Shown: positions 26,392-34,687, counted from the first letter of the stretch. The stretch: 35,944 bases of DNA from Candidatus Abyssobacteria bacterium SURF_5 (GCA_003598085.1 QZKU01000134.1:1-35944), one strand, 5' to 3'. Made by a program: numbers and translations. The notes: generated by a model from the sequence alone, not told the origin.

Positions 26392-27492
26392 TTAATGGGT
26401 TCGCTCTCCGATATCGCGAACCAACTTAAGGAAATACTCGAAATCTTCGAGCGAAACGTCCGGCGGCACATAATGGTCTATGCCGGGGAAATAGCCGCCT
26501 TCCTTCAGAAGCGCGGGTACTTTGGATTCGACCTCCTCGCGGATGGCTGTCGGGCCGAGCGCAAGCGCGCGCTTGTCTAATCCGCCCTCGATAATCAGCT
26601 TCTTGCCGTATTTCTGGCGGACTTGTCTGATATCCATTCCGGCCTGTGTCTCGAACGGCAGGAGTTTGTTGACGCCGACTTCGAGGAAGAGGGGAATGAG
26701 CGTGTGGACGTTACCGTCGGTGTCGACCTCGAACACCTCGACGCCTCGCGAGCGGACGCAATCGATGACGCGTCTATAGTAGGGGGACATGAATTCCTTG
26801 AATAAGGTCGGTCCGATCATCGGTCCGTTGCGATACGCCATATCTTCCCAGAAATCGATGGCGTCGAGTTTGGCCGAGGCGGTCATCTGTTCGATGATGC
26901 CCGTGTGGAGTTTCGCCCATTGTTCGCCGATAGCGTGAATCAGCTTGGGAGAATCGTAATAAGCGAACATGAGGTTGTCAAACCCGAGCAGGTGGCGCGC
27001 CAGGCCGAAGAGGCCGCAGATGTAGAGATAGAGCGGCATATCGGCCTCATTATAGAGAGCGGCGTTCTGGTCCCAGTCTTCGCCCAGCCGCTCGGGCGAC
27101 GCGGGGTCGAGACGCCACTTAAGGTCCTCGAACGACCGCATGTCTCGTACCGGAAATTCGAGAAACTGGGGCAAGGTGGACTGGCCGGTCTTGAATTCCT
27201 TGATTACGCTGCCGTAGCCGGTGCGCAGGACGCGGTAATTATCGGTCTCCTCGAACACCTGCTCCTCGAACGCCGGTGAGAATCCCGCGTTATATCCGCC
27301 GCCGAGAAAGATTGGGATACGCAAGCCCATCTCGAAATAGAAAAACGCAGTCAGCGTCTCCACGTCTTCCGGCAGTCCCTCGCCGCGCCACCGCTCGATC
27401 GTCTCGTTCCAGAATCCGATGGTCTCGAAGCGGAATGCCCGGTCAACCGGCTCGAACCTGCAGGTCGCATGGAATCGTTCACGGACATTCAC
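26392..27492 (-). CDS. URO-D-superfamily protein lacking the His-x-Cys motif
   Basis: A 366-aa TIM-barrel protein of the uroporphyrinogen decarboxylase superfamily, which also includes corrinoid-dependent methyltransferases such as MtaA/MtbA and aryl-ether O-demethylases. It is not HemE: the N-terminal RxxxxMRQAG motif is absent. Where methyltransferase members carry the zinc-binding His-x-Cys, this protein has DTDGN (257-261) followed by His263, and the late Cys is replaced in GGYFPGIDHYVPPDV (332-346). So zinc-type chemistry is doubtful; it may be a substrate-binding or metal-free variant. The start is GTG, with AAGGAG eight bases upstream and one base between it and the stop of the preceding URO-D gene, implying coupled translation of the two. 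Confidence 0.8.
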   Translation of the reverse strand: MNVRERFHATCRFEPVDRAFRFETIGFWNETIERWRGEGLPEDVETLTAFFYFEMGLRIPIFLGGGYNAGFSPAFEEQVFEETDNYRVLRTGYGSVIKEFKTGQSTLPQFLEFPVRDMRSFEDLKWRLDPASPERLGEDWDQNAALYNEADMPLYLYICGLFGLARHLLGFDNLMFAYYDSPKLIHAIGEQWAKLHTGIIEQMTASAKLDAIDFWEDMAYRNGPMIGPTLFKEFMSPYYRRVIDCVRSRGVEVFEVDTDGNVHTLIPLFLEVGVNKLLPFETQAGMDIRQVRQKYGKKLIIEGGLDKRALALGPTAIREEVESKVPALLKEGGYFPGIDHYVPPDVSLEDFEYFLKLVRDIGERTH

Positions 27493-27493
27493 T

Positions 27494-28549
27494 TTATTCT
27501 CTCCTTGCCTCGTCGAGCATGGCCAGGTAATTATCGGGATTCAGGTATGAGGCGACGCTGTTGCCGGTCCCGAGCGCGAAACGGCCGCTGGGAGCGCACG
27601 TCTCGATGATCTCGCGCACGCGCGCCCGGACCTCCTCTTCGGTCCCTCTCGTCAGCAAGTCCATATCGACTCCCCCGAGGATGGCGATACGGTCGGAATA
27701 GCGAGAGACGGCTTCCTCGACCGGTAGAATCTTATCTTGGAAGGAGTGTCGCGCGTCGATCCCGACATCTTCGATCAAGTCCTCCATTATTCCCTCGATA
27801 TTGCCGCAGGAATGCAGCAAATAGGAAACGCCCCGCTTATGGGCGGCTGCAACCATTTTCTTGTGCCATGGGAAGACGTATTTGCGAAGGTGGTTAGGAG
27901 AAAGCATGGTACCGGTTTGAAATCCTAGGTCTTCCCCGACGAATAGCGCCCCTACCCGGGGCGCTTGCAAGAGGTTCTCGGCGGCGGACAGCACAATCGC
28001 TCCCACCTTGGCAAAAAGTTCATCCACCAGCGGCGGATCATCAACGAGCATGTAGGAAAGCCCTTCGATTCCGGTAAGAAAAACGACGTTTTCAAACAAT
28101 CCCCCAACACGAGGGATGCTCATCATGCCGTCAGGCAGGACGGAGGCGGCGTATTCCAGTTGAGCGTAGTCGAGCGCTTGCGGGTCTGGCCAAAAATGCC
28201 GCTCGAAATCCTGGCGATTGCGGATGGTGGATGTCGCTTCCGATATCCACGAACGATCACTTTGCTCGGAAACCTGATAGGCCGCTCCGAAATACATGAA
28301 TGGGCAGACATCGATGTAATCGTATCCGAGTTTGTGGCGGAATTCAATCTCGTCGTCAATTCTTTTTCGGCCATCTTCCGGGTCGTTGGTGAAATCGGAA
28401 ACCGTCGGGCGGCCCAAAACTTTTTCTTTAAGAGCCTGGTCAACAAGCAAGTCCACCAATGGCAATCGGTCGGGGGGCCGTTCGCCGGTAAGCACATTCT
28501 TAAGACGAGTAAAATCGGGCGATGGTTTTGGCAAATCTGATAGTCTCAT
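27494..28549 (-). CDS. URO-D-superfamily corrinoid methyltransferase-like protein
   Basis: A 351-aa URO-D-superfamily protein with a complete zinc-ligand set expected in methyltransferase members: His246 and Cys248 in LLHSCGN, and Cys318 in ETCAPSGRFALGTGNSV. HemE-specific residues are absent. The barrel shows RPPDRLPLVDLLVDQ near the N terminus and GEDLGFQTGTMLSP before the HxC strand, as in MtaA-like and O-demethylase proteins. AGGAGA lies eight bases before the ATG. In this unit, together with a corrinoid protein and a methyl-tetrahydrofolate methyltransferase, it is a candidate MT-I, moving a methyl group from a substrate to Co(I). The substrate cannot be read from sequence. Confidence 0.82.
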   Translation of the reverse strand: MRLSDLPKPSPDFTRLKNVLTGERPPDRLPLVDLLVDQALKEKVLGRPTVSDFTNDPEDGRKRIDDEIEFRHKLGYDYIDVCPFMYFGAAYQVSEQSDRSWISEATSTIRNRQDFERHFWPDPQALDYAQLEYAASVLPDGMMSIPRVGGLFENVVFLTGIEGLSYMLVDDPPLVDELFAKVGAIVLSAAENLLQAPRVGALFVGEDLGFQTGTMLSPNHLRKYVFPWHKKMVAAAHKRGVSYLLHSCGNIEGIMEDLIEDVGIDARHSFQDKILPVEEAVSRYSDRIAILGGVDMDLLTRGTEEEVRARVREIIETCAPSGRFALGTGNSVASYLNPDNYLAMLDEARRE

Positions 28550-28600
28550 ACGATAAGTCTCCTGGATAGTCTGCGCCTCTGCGCCGAAGAAATGTCCCCT

Positions 28601-29521
28601 CTATGCGAGTATGCGGCGCATCATGAATTGGATGAATTCCTCCCGCCGAACATCTGTCGCCACCTTCACCGTGTTCCATTCTGCGTTCTTATAGCAGTTT
28701 ACCACAGTCAACCCCGCAGTAAATTCGCCTCTCGTCTCGATCACGACGTTAAGCATCATCGTATTTAGGAAATCAAGCGTAAATGCCGCGGAGCAGGCGA
28801 GGGCATCATGCATCGGCGTCTCTTTTTGTCCAATCACGTTCAACCAGATATCTGTCATGGCTGCGAGAAGATCGGTCGCAGCGGTATTGCGCTTCCTGAT
28901 CGATTCAAGATGCTCCTCCCTCAGCAGCGTCGGCATGGTTACGTTGCAGCCCACCAAAATAATAGGAACGCCGGAATCGAAAACGATGCGCACAGCCTCC
29001 GGGTCCGCAACAAAGTTGTAGTCGATCGGCCGTTCGCCGAAGAGTTCCATCTCTTTCAGGCCATAGAAAGGGGTTCCGCCCATAATGATAAACTGCTTGA
29101 TGAGAGCACCCAGTTCCGGCTTTGTCGACAGCAGTTTGCCGAAGTTCGTCTGCGGGCCTATAAGAACCACCGAAACTTCCTTGGGACGCTTTCTCAACAC
29201 CGACTCCACAAGCTCCAATGCCGGCACATCCGACAGCGCCACCTCTTCGCCCTCTTCGAATACGCCTTTGCCTTCGTGTCCCATCAGAAAAGCAGATCGA
29301 TCGGGATTCAGAGGAAGATTTTCGCCTGCCGCGACAGGAATGTCCGGTCTGCCCAACGCAATGAGCAGCTTCTTTGCAATGCGGGCGCGCAACCTTGCGT
29401 CGGCCCATACGGTCGTGACCGCTTCTATTTTGACCTCGGGGGAATTCGCCAGAAAAGCGAGCGCATACGCGTCGTCCACATCGGTCCCAATATCAGTGTC
29501 AATGATCACGCGTTCTGTCAT
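28601..29521 (-). CDS. Nucleoside hydrolase-family protein
   Basis: A 306-aa member of the inosine/uridine-preferring nucleoside hydrolase family, which cleaves N-glycosidic bonds of ribonucleosides using a calcium-bound Asp cluster. The N-terminal motif is DTDIGTDVDDAYAL (8-21, with Asp8, 10, 14, 16 and 17), a variant of the canonical DTDPGxDDA with one extra residue pair. Later conserved parts are present: IGPQTNF, IMGGTPF, the NFVADPEA segment (169-176) and His238-Asp239 in PMHDALACSAAF. It starts at the ATG at 29521 with AGAGG five bases upstream. In other bacteria this subgroup often sits with sugar-catabolism genes and may not act on nucleosides. Here it lies between the corrinoid protein and two URO-D genes. 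A 225-bp gap upstream holds no visible gene. Confidence 0.83.
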   Translation of the reverse strand: MTERVIIDTDIGTDVDDAYALAFLANSPEVKIEAVTTVWADARLRARIAKKLLIALGRPDIPVAAGENLPLNPDRSAFLMGHEGKGVFEEGEEVALSDVPALELVESVLRKRPKEVSVVLIGPQTNFGKLLSTKPELGALIKQFIIMGGTPFYGLKEMELFGERPIDYNFVADPEAVRIVFDSGVPIILVGCNVTMPTLLREEHLESIRKRNTAATDLLAAMTDIWLNVIGQKETPMHDALACSAAFTLDFLNTMMLNVVIETRGEFTAGLTVVNCYKNAEWNTVKVATDVRREEFIQFMMRRILA

Positions 29522-29746
29522 CACAGCCTCTTTCGCATCACTCAGATTGAACTTATCGGGCAACAGTTAGGGGGAATTTGAAGTTCTCCAGTTGAACATC
29601 CGGCGGAATAAGGAATGAACAAGGATGAATAATGATACACGGTAGCTTTTGCAACCGGTCGCTGGACGATTATCTTTGTGACTTGAGCGCTCACTGTTCT
29701 TCGGTTCCTTTGGCAAGCAATCCGTTTGATCGATTGTCGAGTGTCT

Positions 29747-30400
29747 CTATTTCGCGGCGCTTGCGGAGGTTTCGATGAACCGTCGCGCCACATCGACGGC
29801 GGCCGCCGCATCATCACCATAGCCGTCCGCTCCGATCTCTTCGGCGTACTCGCGGCTCACCGGAGCGCCTCCAACCATGATTTTGACTTTCCTTGTGAGT
29901 CCCGCCGCATGCAGCGCGTTGATGGTTTCGCGCAGTTTCGGCATGGTCGTGGAGAGAAGCGCCGACATCGCCACAATTTGGACGCCTTCTTCGCCCGCGG
30001 CCTCGACAAATCTCTGCGGCGGAACGTCAATCCCTATGTCTCTCACATGGAACCCAGCCCCTCGGAGCATCATGCCCACTAGGTTCTTGCCAATATCATG
30101 CAGGTCGGACTGCACGGTTCCCAGCACAACCTTCCCCACAGGCTTCGCCCCCGTCTCGGCGAGTTTTGGTTCGAGAACCGCAAGCCCGCCGTGCATTGCC
30201 CGAGCGGCAATCAGCACCTCGGGAATGAAAACTTCGTTCTTTTTGAATTTGGCTCCGATCACATCCATTCCGGCGATGAGGCCATTAGAGAGAATGTCTG
30301 CGGGTGAAAGCCCCGCGCCAAGAGATTCTCGAATCAGTCGTTCGACTTCCTTCATGTCGCCTCTCTGCAGCGCTTCAGAAAGTTGGTTCAGTTCCACCAT
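29747..30400 (-). CDS. Corrinoid (B12-binding) protein of a methyltransferase system
   Basis: A 217-aa protein like MtaC/MtbC/MttC and the O-demethylase corrinoid proteins. It carries the methyl group on cobalt between MT-I and MT-II. The N-terminal four-helix cap (about 1-85) includes the conserved LIAGMDVIGAKF and EVFIPEVLIAARAM. The B12 domain has the base-off lower-ligand motif SDLHDIGKNLV (Asp99, His101, Gly104), SALLSTTM (146-153) and GGAPV (177-181). Length is standard. AAAGGAG lies seven bases before the ATG. It follows the methyl-tetrahydrofolate methyltransferase by 54 bp in the same orientation. Because the activating ATPase/ferredoxin (RACE/RamA type) is not in the window, reactivation must be supplied from elsewhere. 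Confidence 0.9.
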   Translation of the reverse strand: MVELNQLSEALQRGDMKEVERLIRESLGAGLSPADILSNGLIAGMDVIGAKFKKNEVFIPEVLIAARAMHGGLAVLEPKLAETGAKPVGKVVLGTVQSDLHDIGKNLVGMMLRGAGFHVRDIGIDVPPQRFVEAAGEEGVQIVAMSALLSTTMPKLRETINALHAAGLTRKVKIMVGGAPVSREYAEEIGADGYGDDAAAAVDVARRFIETSASAAK

Positions 30401-30454
30401 CGTGTTCTCCTTTGACCAGTTCGTCAGGTACCGGACGCCCCGAAACCTGGACTT

Positions 30455-31270
30455 TCAAGGTAAATGTTTATCATTTGGTTCCAGTTTCTTTTCCCGATAG
30501 GCCGAAATATACGCCATACAATACTCATCATTCCCCAAAACGGCTCTGGCCGTGATGAGATTCGCCATCATCTGCCTGTCAAGCGGGTCAATGATCACCG
30601 CATCGAGCCCAGCCGCCATTGCGGCCACCAGAAAAACCCGGTTCATCATCCTCCGCGCAGGAAGCCCAAAGGATATGTTGCTCAGGCCGCAGATAGTGTG
30701 AATGCCGGGGTATCGCCGCTTGATTTCATGGATTACCTGCAGGGCAACCGCCCCGCTTCTCTGGTCGGTGCTGACCGCCATGATGAGGGGGTCAACATAG
30801 ACATGATCCAACGGAACTCCATCTGAAAGCAAATTATCGACCAGACCAAACCCAACTTTGAGCTTGTCTTCGAATCCCCCAGGAATTCCATTGTCGTCCA
30901 GACATAGGGCGACGGTTCTGCACTCATATTCCCGAATCAGTGGCAGCATGGCCGTGTAGTTTTCCTTCTCGGCGGTAATCGAGTTGACCATCATGCCCCG
31001 GCCGCACATGCTCAGCCCCTCTGCAATCACCTTTGGGTCTGTGCTGTCGATGCAGAGGGGCAAATCGTTCGCTTGCCTGACGCTCTTGATGATCCATTTG
31101 AGATTTTCGATTTCTCGCTCGGCGAACGTGCCGGCATTCACATCGAGAAAATGCGCGCCCGCAGCCGCTTGCATTCGGGCTTCGTCCCATATGGGGATGA
31201 TATTCCGATGCCGCGCCGCTTCCGCGACCTGTTTGCGGCTTGTGTTGATGCGCTCACCTACAATCAGCAT
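30455..31270 (-). CDS. Methyltetrahydrofolate:corrinoid methyltransferase (MtrH/AcsE-like, MT-II)
   Basis: A 271-aa pterin-binding TIM-barrel protein of the AcsE / MtvA / MtrH kind, which exchanges methyl between methyl-tetrahydrofolate and the corrinoid protein. It shows GERINTSR (5-12), the FLDVNAG strand (41-47), LCIDSTDP (72-79), Asn96 in MVNSI, a D-P pair (160-161) and GLSNISFGLP (195-204). These are the pterin site landmarks also found in MetH and AcsE. It is close in length to AcsE. The ATG at 31270 has AAAGGACGG upstream; a GTG at 31300 extends the frame but would leave almost no leader from the promoter at 31326-31355. It is the first gene of the leftward unit, directly downstream of the TetR operator. 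Confidence 0.88.
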   Translation of the reverse strand: MLIVGERINTSRKQVAEAARHRNIIPIWDEARMQAAAGAHFLDVNAGTFAEREIENLKWIIKSVRQANDLPLCIDSTDPKVIAEGLSMCGRGMMVNSITAEKENYTAMLPLIREYECRTVALCLDDNGIPGGFEDKLKVGFGLVDNLLSDGVPLDHVYVDPLIMAVSTDQRSGAVALQVIHEIKRRYPGIHTICGLSNISFGLPARRMMNRVFLVAAMAAGLDAVIIDPLDRQMMANLITARAVLGNDEYCMAYISAYREKKLEPNDKHLP

Positions 31271-31318
31271 TGCAAGCCGTCCTTTCTCATCATGGAGCAC
31301 GCACGGCCAGAAAAAAAT

Positions 31319-31332
31319 CTAGTAGATACTAG
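31319..31332. promoter_or_regulatory. Inverted repeat over the leftward promoter: probable TetR operator
   Basis: CTAGTA-GA-TACTAG is a perfect 6-bp inverted repeat with a 2-bp centre. It covers the -10 of the leftward promoter and resembles the core of the palindrome before the tetR gene (TAGTA-TA-TACTA there). Confidence 0.6.
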
Positions 31333-31355
31333 CATATCGCATCGTCGCTTGTCAA
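31326..31355 (-). promoter_or_regulatory. Promoter of the leftward methyltransferase/glycosidase unit
   Basis: Minus strand: perfect TTGACA (31350-31355), 18-bp spacer, TAGTAT (31326-31331) preceded by TGC, an extended -10. The -10 lies inside the inverted repeat at 31319-31332, so a bound regulator would block RNA polymerase. Confidence 0.6.
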
Positions 31356-31395
31356 GGTATTTTTCCCGGGGAAAAAGTCAATCGAAAAACAATCC

Positions 31396-31424
31396 TTGCT
31401 CTCCGGAAAGGAATATGTTAAAAT
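31396..31424 (+). promoter_or_regulatory. Candidate promoter of tetR and the rightward unit
   Basis: TTGCTC (31396-31401), 17-bp spacer, TAAAAT (31419-31424). The -35 is weak (3 of 6). A second possible -10, TATACT at 31466-31471, lies within the palindrome at 31456-31477 but has no good -35. Confidence 0.4.
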
Positions 31425-31455
31425 AAACACTAGGATCTAAGCAAATAGGAACTTG

Positions 31456-31477
31456 AAGAATAGTATATACTATTCTT
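31456..31477. promoter_or_regulatory. 22-bp perfect palindrome in the tetR leader: probable TetR operator
   Basis: A perfect palindrome with half-sites AAGAATAGTA and TACTATTCTT around a central TA. It lies between the candidate promoter and the tetR start codon at 31495, as expected for autorepression. Its core TAGTA-TA-TACTA matches that of the smaller repeat over the leftward promoter. Confidence 0.65.
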
Positions 31478-31494
31478 TGAAGAGGTTTGAGATC

Positions 31495-32133
31495 ATGGCA
31501 AATATAGGCAGGCGCGAAATCCGTGCCGCTCACGGGAAAAAGACGACACCACGAGCCGCAGCCCGGCGGGAACAGATACTCAAGGCGGCGACCCATGTTT
31601 TTGCCCGTGAAAATTATCACGGCGCCACTACCGCAAAGATTGCGGCGGCGGCCGGAATAACGGAGCCCGTTATCTACACGTATTTCGCCAACAAGAGGGA
31701 TCTTTTTCTTGAAGTTTTGCGGAAGAGCCGTGCCGATATTTTCACATGGAATGAAGAGGTCTTGAGAGAGCATGACGACCCCATCCAGCGATACAAGGTG
31801 TACACAGATAAGTACAAGCACTACGTCACAAAGGTGAATCGTGATTCCGCTATGATGTGGGCCGTGGCGGCCTCGGTGAACGATCCGGAGATTAAAGCCG
31901 AAATACGCGAATCCGACGAAGAAGTTCTCAATCAGTTGACGAACGATATTCGGCGAACCATGGAGGAAGGCAAGATCACCTCTCGACATGCGCCCCAAGT
32001 GTTGGCGAGAATCATTCACGGAGTCAATTCACACCTGGCGTGGTTGATTCTTGTGGGAGAGACACACACTCAGGATTGGATATACGAAGGTTTCAAGATA
32101 CTCATCGAAGACTTGGTCAAGAAAGAAGTCTGA
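31495..32133 (+). CDS. TetR-family transcriptional regulator
   Basis: A 212-aa regulator. The N-terminal domain shows AARREQILKAATHVFARENYHGATTAKIAAAAGITEPVIYTYFANKRDLFLEVL, with the helix-turn-helix at about residues 45-66; the first 20 residues are a basic arm. The C-terminal ligand/dimerisation domain (about 75-212) has no recognised ligand signature, as is usual. The start is the ATG at 31495 with AGAGG nine bases upstream; the frame stays open to a TTG at 31453, but that would put the palindrome inside the coding sequence. The gene is 3 bp from the downstream URO-D gene. The matched inverted repeats on both sides suggest it represses both transcription units until an inducer, perhaps the substrate or a sugar intermediate, binds. 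Confidence 0.88.
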   Translation: MANIGRREIRAAHGKKTTPRAAARREQILKAATHVFARENYHGATTAKIAAAAGITEPVIYTYFANKRDLFLEVLRKSRADIFTWNEEVLREHDDPIQRYKVYTDKYKHYVTKVNRDSAMMWAVAASVNDPEIKAEIRESDEEVLNQLTNDIRRTMEEGKITSRHAPQVLARIIHGVNSHLAWLILVGETHTQDWIYEGFKILIEDLVKKEV

Positions 32134-32136
32134 CAC

Positions 32137-33240
32137 ATGAACCCCTCGATTCAGCAGTTGCTTGAGCTGTATCTTCAACCCGCGCCCGTTCCGCCGGGCA
32201 TGACCAGCCGCGATATGGTCCTCAAAGCCATCAAGTTCGTACACCCGCCGCGTATCCCGTACAGTTTCATTTCGCCGGTCGAGAGCGACTTTTTTGAAGT
32301 GGCGGCCATACCGCAGTTCATGCATCTGGTCGAACCCGACGGCAAGGCGGCGAATATCTGGGTGAGCGCAGGGAAGAAGGGGGCGAAGGACCCCGGCGAT
32401 CGGTACCATGACGAGTGGGGTGTCGGCTGGGAAGTAACCGGCCGGCATTGGGATCATGCTTTCGACCATCCGCTTCGCGACCTGCGGAATCTCGACAGCT
32501 ATCGATTTCCCGATGTCGCCGACCCGGAAAAATATGATATGCTGAAGCCGTTTCTGGAGATGGGCCGGAAAGCCGGAAAATACACGGTGGGGTTCGACCC
32601 GATTCTCATGTTTGAGCGGATGCGCGCGCTCCTGGGATTTGAGGAACTGATGGTTTCCCCTTACACTCAGCCCCGGGGACTGGAACTGCTGCTTGACCGC
32701 CTGGCCGACCTAGAGAGCGCCGTCATCGAGCAATGGGCGCGGATCGGCGGAGTGGACGCGTACATGACGTGGGACGACTGGGGCCTGCAGACCTCGCTCC
32801 AGATGGACCCTGATACCTTTCGCAAATTCTACAAGCCGCGTTACAAACGAATTGTCGAGGCCGCTCACCAGCACGGCATGCATTACATCTGGCATAACTG
32901 CGGCCACATTATCGATATGATTCCCGATATGATCGATATTGGGGTGGATGTCGTGCAACTCGATCAGCCGCGCCTGATGGGGCACAGAAATCTGGCCGAC
33001 AAATTCGGCGGCGGCATCTGTTTCTGGAATACCGTGGACATCCAATGGTCGACGATGGAGAATCCGACCGAAGAGGAAATTGGGGCTGAAGTGGCGGAGA
33101 TGATTGCGGCATTCGACCGGTTCGGCGGCGGCTTTATGGCTCGCCAATATCCTGATCCGACCGATATCGAGATGTCCCCTGAGCGCCATGAAATGATCTA
33201 CCAAGCCTTTCTGGCGCATGGCTGTTCGCTGAGTGAATAA
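32137..33240 (+). CDS. URO-D-superfamily protein with His-x-Cys motif
   Basis: A 367-aa URO-D-superfamily TIM-barrel protein. HxC is present as His253-Cys255 in WHNCGHI, while the late Cys position has GGGFMARQYPDPTDIE instead, so only part of the zinc site seen in MtaA-like enzymes is conserved. TSRDMVLKAIKFVHPPRIPYSF near the N terminus and YMTWDDWGLQTSLQMDP before the HxC strand are typical of uncharacterised methyltransferase-like members that lie in C1 or sugar clusters. HemE motifs are absent. It begins 3 bp after tetR and overlaps the fucosidase gene by 8 bp, so it belongs to the regulated rightward unit. A methyltransferase role is inferred from family and context. Confidence 0.8.
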   Translation: MNPSIQQLLELYLQPAPVPPGMTSRDMVLKAIKFVHPPRIPYSFISPVESDFFEVAAIPQFMHLVEPDGKAANIWVSAGKKGAKDPGDRYHDEWGVGWEVTGRHWDHAFDHPLRDLRNLDSYRFPDVADPEKYDMLKPFLEMGRKAGKYTVGFDPILMFERMRALLGFEELMVSPYTQPRGLELLLDRLADLESAVIEQWARIGGVDAYMTWDDWGLQTSLQMDPDTFRKFYKPRYKRIVEAAHQHGMHYIWHNCGHIIDMIPDMIDIGVDVVQLDQPRLMGHRNLADKFGGGICFWNTVDIQWSTMENPTEEEIGAEVAEMIAAFDRFGGGFMARQYPDPTDIEMSPERHEMIYQAFLAHGCSLSE

Positions 33241-34687
33241 GGAGCTCATTGAGGAATTGAGACGGCAGTCCCTGCAGAACCGGCCGCTTTCGAAATGGTT
33301 CGACGACGCGAAGCTTGGGATATTCATTCATTGGGGCGTCTTTTCCATTCCTGCCTGGGCGCCCTTCGGCGACGACTATCAGACGCTCATTAAAAGGAAA
33401 GGGTATAGATATCAGCTTGCCCATAACCCGTATGCCGAATGGTACCTTAATACAATGAAGATCACGGGGAGCCCCACCTGCCGGCATCACATCGAAAAGT
33501 ATGGCGAGGATTTCTCTTATTATGATTTTGTGCCTCAGTTTGAAAGAGAAGCGGCTAAAATAAATCCCGGCGCCTGGGCCGAACTGTTCGCAAAAGCCGG
33601 CGCTCGCTACGTCGTAATGGTGACCAAACACCACGATGGCTACACTCTCTGGCCCACCGCGTACGAAAACCCCAGAAGGACCGGCTTGCATTCAGAACGG
33701 GATTTCGTGAAAGAAGTGACCGAGGCGGTCCGCACAGCGGGCTTGAAAATGGGCCTCTACTACTCGGGCGGGCTCGATTGGACTTTCAAGAAAACGGCCA
33801 TCAGCGACCCATACACCTTTCTGACCAACACGCCGCAAGAGGACGAATACGTCACCTACGCAACGAATCATTTCAGGGAACTCATCGATTGGTATAAACC
33901 CTCGGTCCTGTGGAACGACATCCGCTGGCCCCAGGACCCAAACCTGACCGACCTTTTTTCTTACTACTACAGCGTCGTACCCGACGGTGTTATCAACGAT
34001 CGGTGGAGCCAGACCACATATCCGGAGAACCGAATAATGCGCTCGATCATCAATACGGTGGCATGGTTCCGGGCAAAACATGCATCCGGCGAGCACAATC
34101 CGCCGCCAATACATTGCGATTACATTACACCCGAATACCGGGTGTTGGATCAGATCAGCGCGAAGAAGTGGGAGGCGTGCCGGGGTCTCGGGACTTCGTT
34201 TGGATATAACATGAATGAACCGGACGACAACCTGCTCACTGCGGAAGAGCTTATTCACAGCTTCGCGGACATCGTGAGCAAAAACGGGAATCTCCTGATC
34301 AATGTCGGGCCGATGGCCGACGGAACAATTCCCGACGCCCAGCGCGACCGCCTTATGGGGTTGGGCGCCTGGCTCGCCGTGAATGGAGACGCCATTTACA
34401 ATACGCGACCATGGGTAACGGCGGAAGACAAGACTCGAGACGGCAAGGGCGTACGCTTCACTCAAAAAGATGAGGCCCTCTACGCTATCATCCTCGGGCC
34501 AATAACAGACCCAGAGATCACCATCGAATCGTTGAGGTGCGCGCCAAACACGAAAATCCACCTCTTGGGCGAGAAAAAACCTCTCCACTGGCGACAGGAC
34601 GGAAGCGGCCTGACTATTCTTTTGCCGGAAGCCTTGCCGGATGCTCCGGCGTACTCGTTCAAGATGGCGCCCCGACCGGAGCGATAG
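33233..34687 (+). CDS. Alpha-L-fucosidase-type glycoside hydrolase family 29 protein
   Basis: A 484-aa GH29 enzyme. It has the family N-terminal motif FDDAKLGIFIHWGVFSIPAW (23-42), VVMVTKHHDGYTLWP (127-141), MGLYYSGGLDWTF and the catalytic nucleophile Asp229 in SVLWNDIRWP, in the same setting as characterised GH29 fucosidases. KWEACRGLGTSFGYN (about 312-326) is the usual later segment, and Glu313 is a candidate partner residue. A small C-terminal beta domain follows. There is no signal peptide, so it should be cytoplasmic, unlike many secreted fucosidases. The start is the GTG at 33233 that overlaps the preceding URO-D gene by 8 bases. Fucose or a methylated/other 6-deoxy sugar could be the leaving glycone; this is not decided by sequence. 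Confidence 0.87.
   Translation: MNKELIEELRRQSLQNRPLSKWFDDAKLGIFIHWGVFSIPAWAPFGDDYQTLIKRKGYRYQLAHNPYAEWYLNTMKITGSPTCRHHIEKYGEDFSYYDFVPQFEREAAKINPGAWAELFAKAGARYVVMVTKHHDGYTLWPTAYENPRRTGLHSERDFVKEVTEAVRTAGLKMGLYYSGGLDWTFKKTAISDPYTFLTNTPQEDEYVTYATNHFRELIDWYKPSVLWNDIRWPQDPNLTDLFSYYYSVVPDGVINDRWSQTTYPENRIMRSIINTVAWFRAKHASGEHNPPPIHCDYITPEYRVLDQISAKKWEACRGLGTSFGYNMNEPDDNLLTAEELIHSFADIVSKNGNLLINVGPMADGTIPDAQRDRLMGLGAWLAVNGDAIYNTRPWVTAEDKTRDGKGVRFTQKDEALYAIILGPITDPEITIESLRCAPNTKIHLLGEKKPLHWRQDGSGLTILLPEALPDAPAYSFKMAPRPER

Noticed and set aside
29684-29693. 10-bp palindrome TGAGCGCTCA between the corrinoid and nucleoside hydrolase genes
   Set aside because: Short, not related to the TetR-type repeats and without a promoter at a consistent distance; may be chance.
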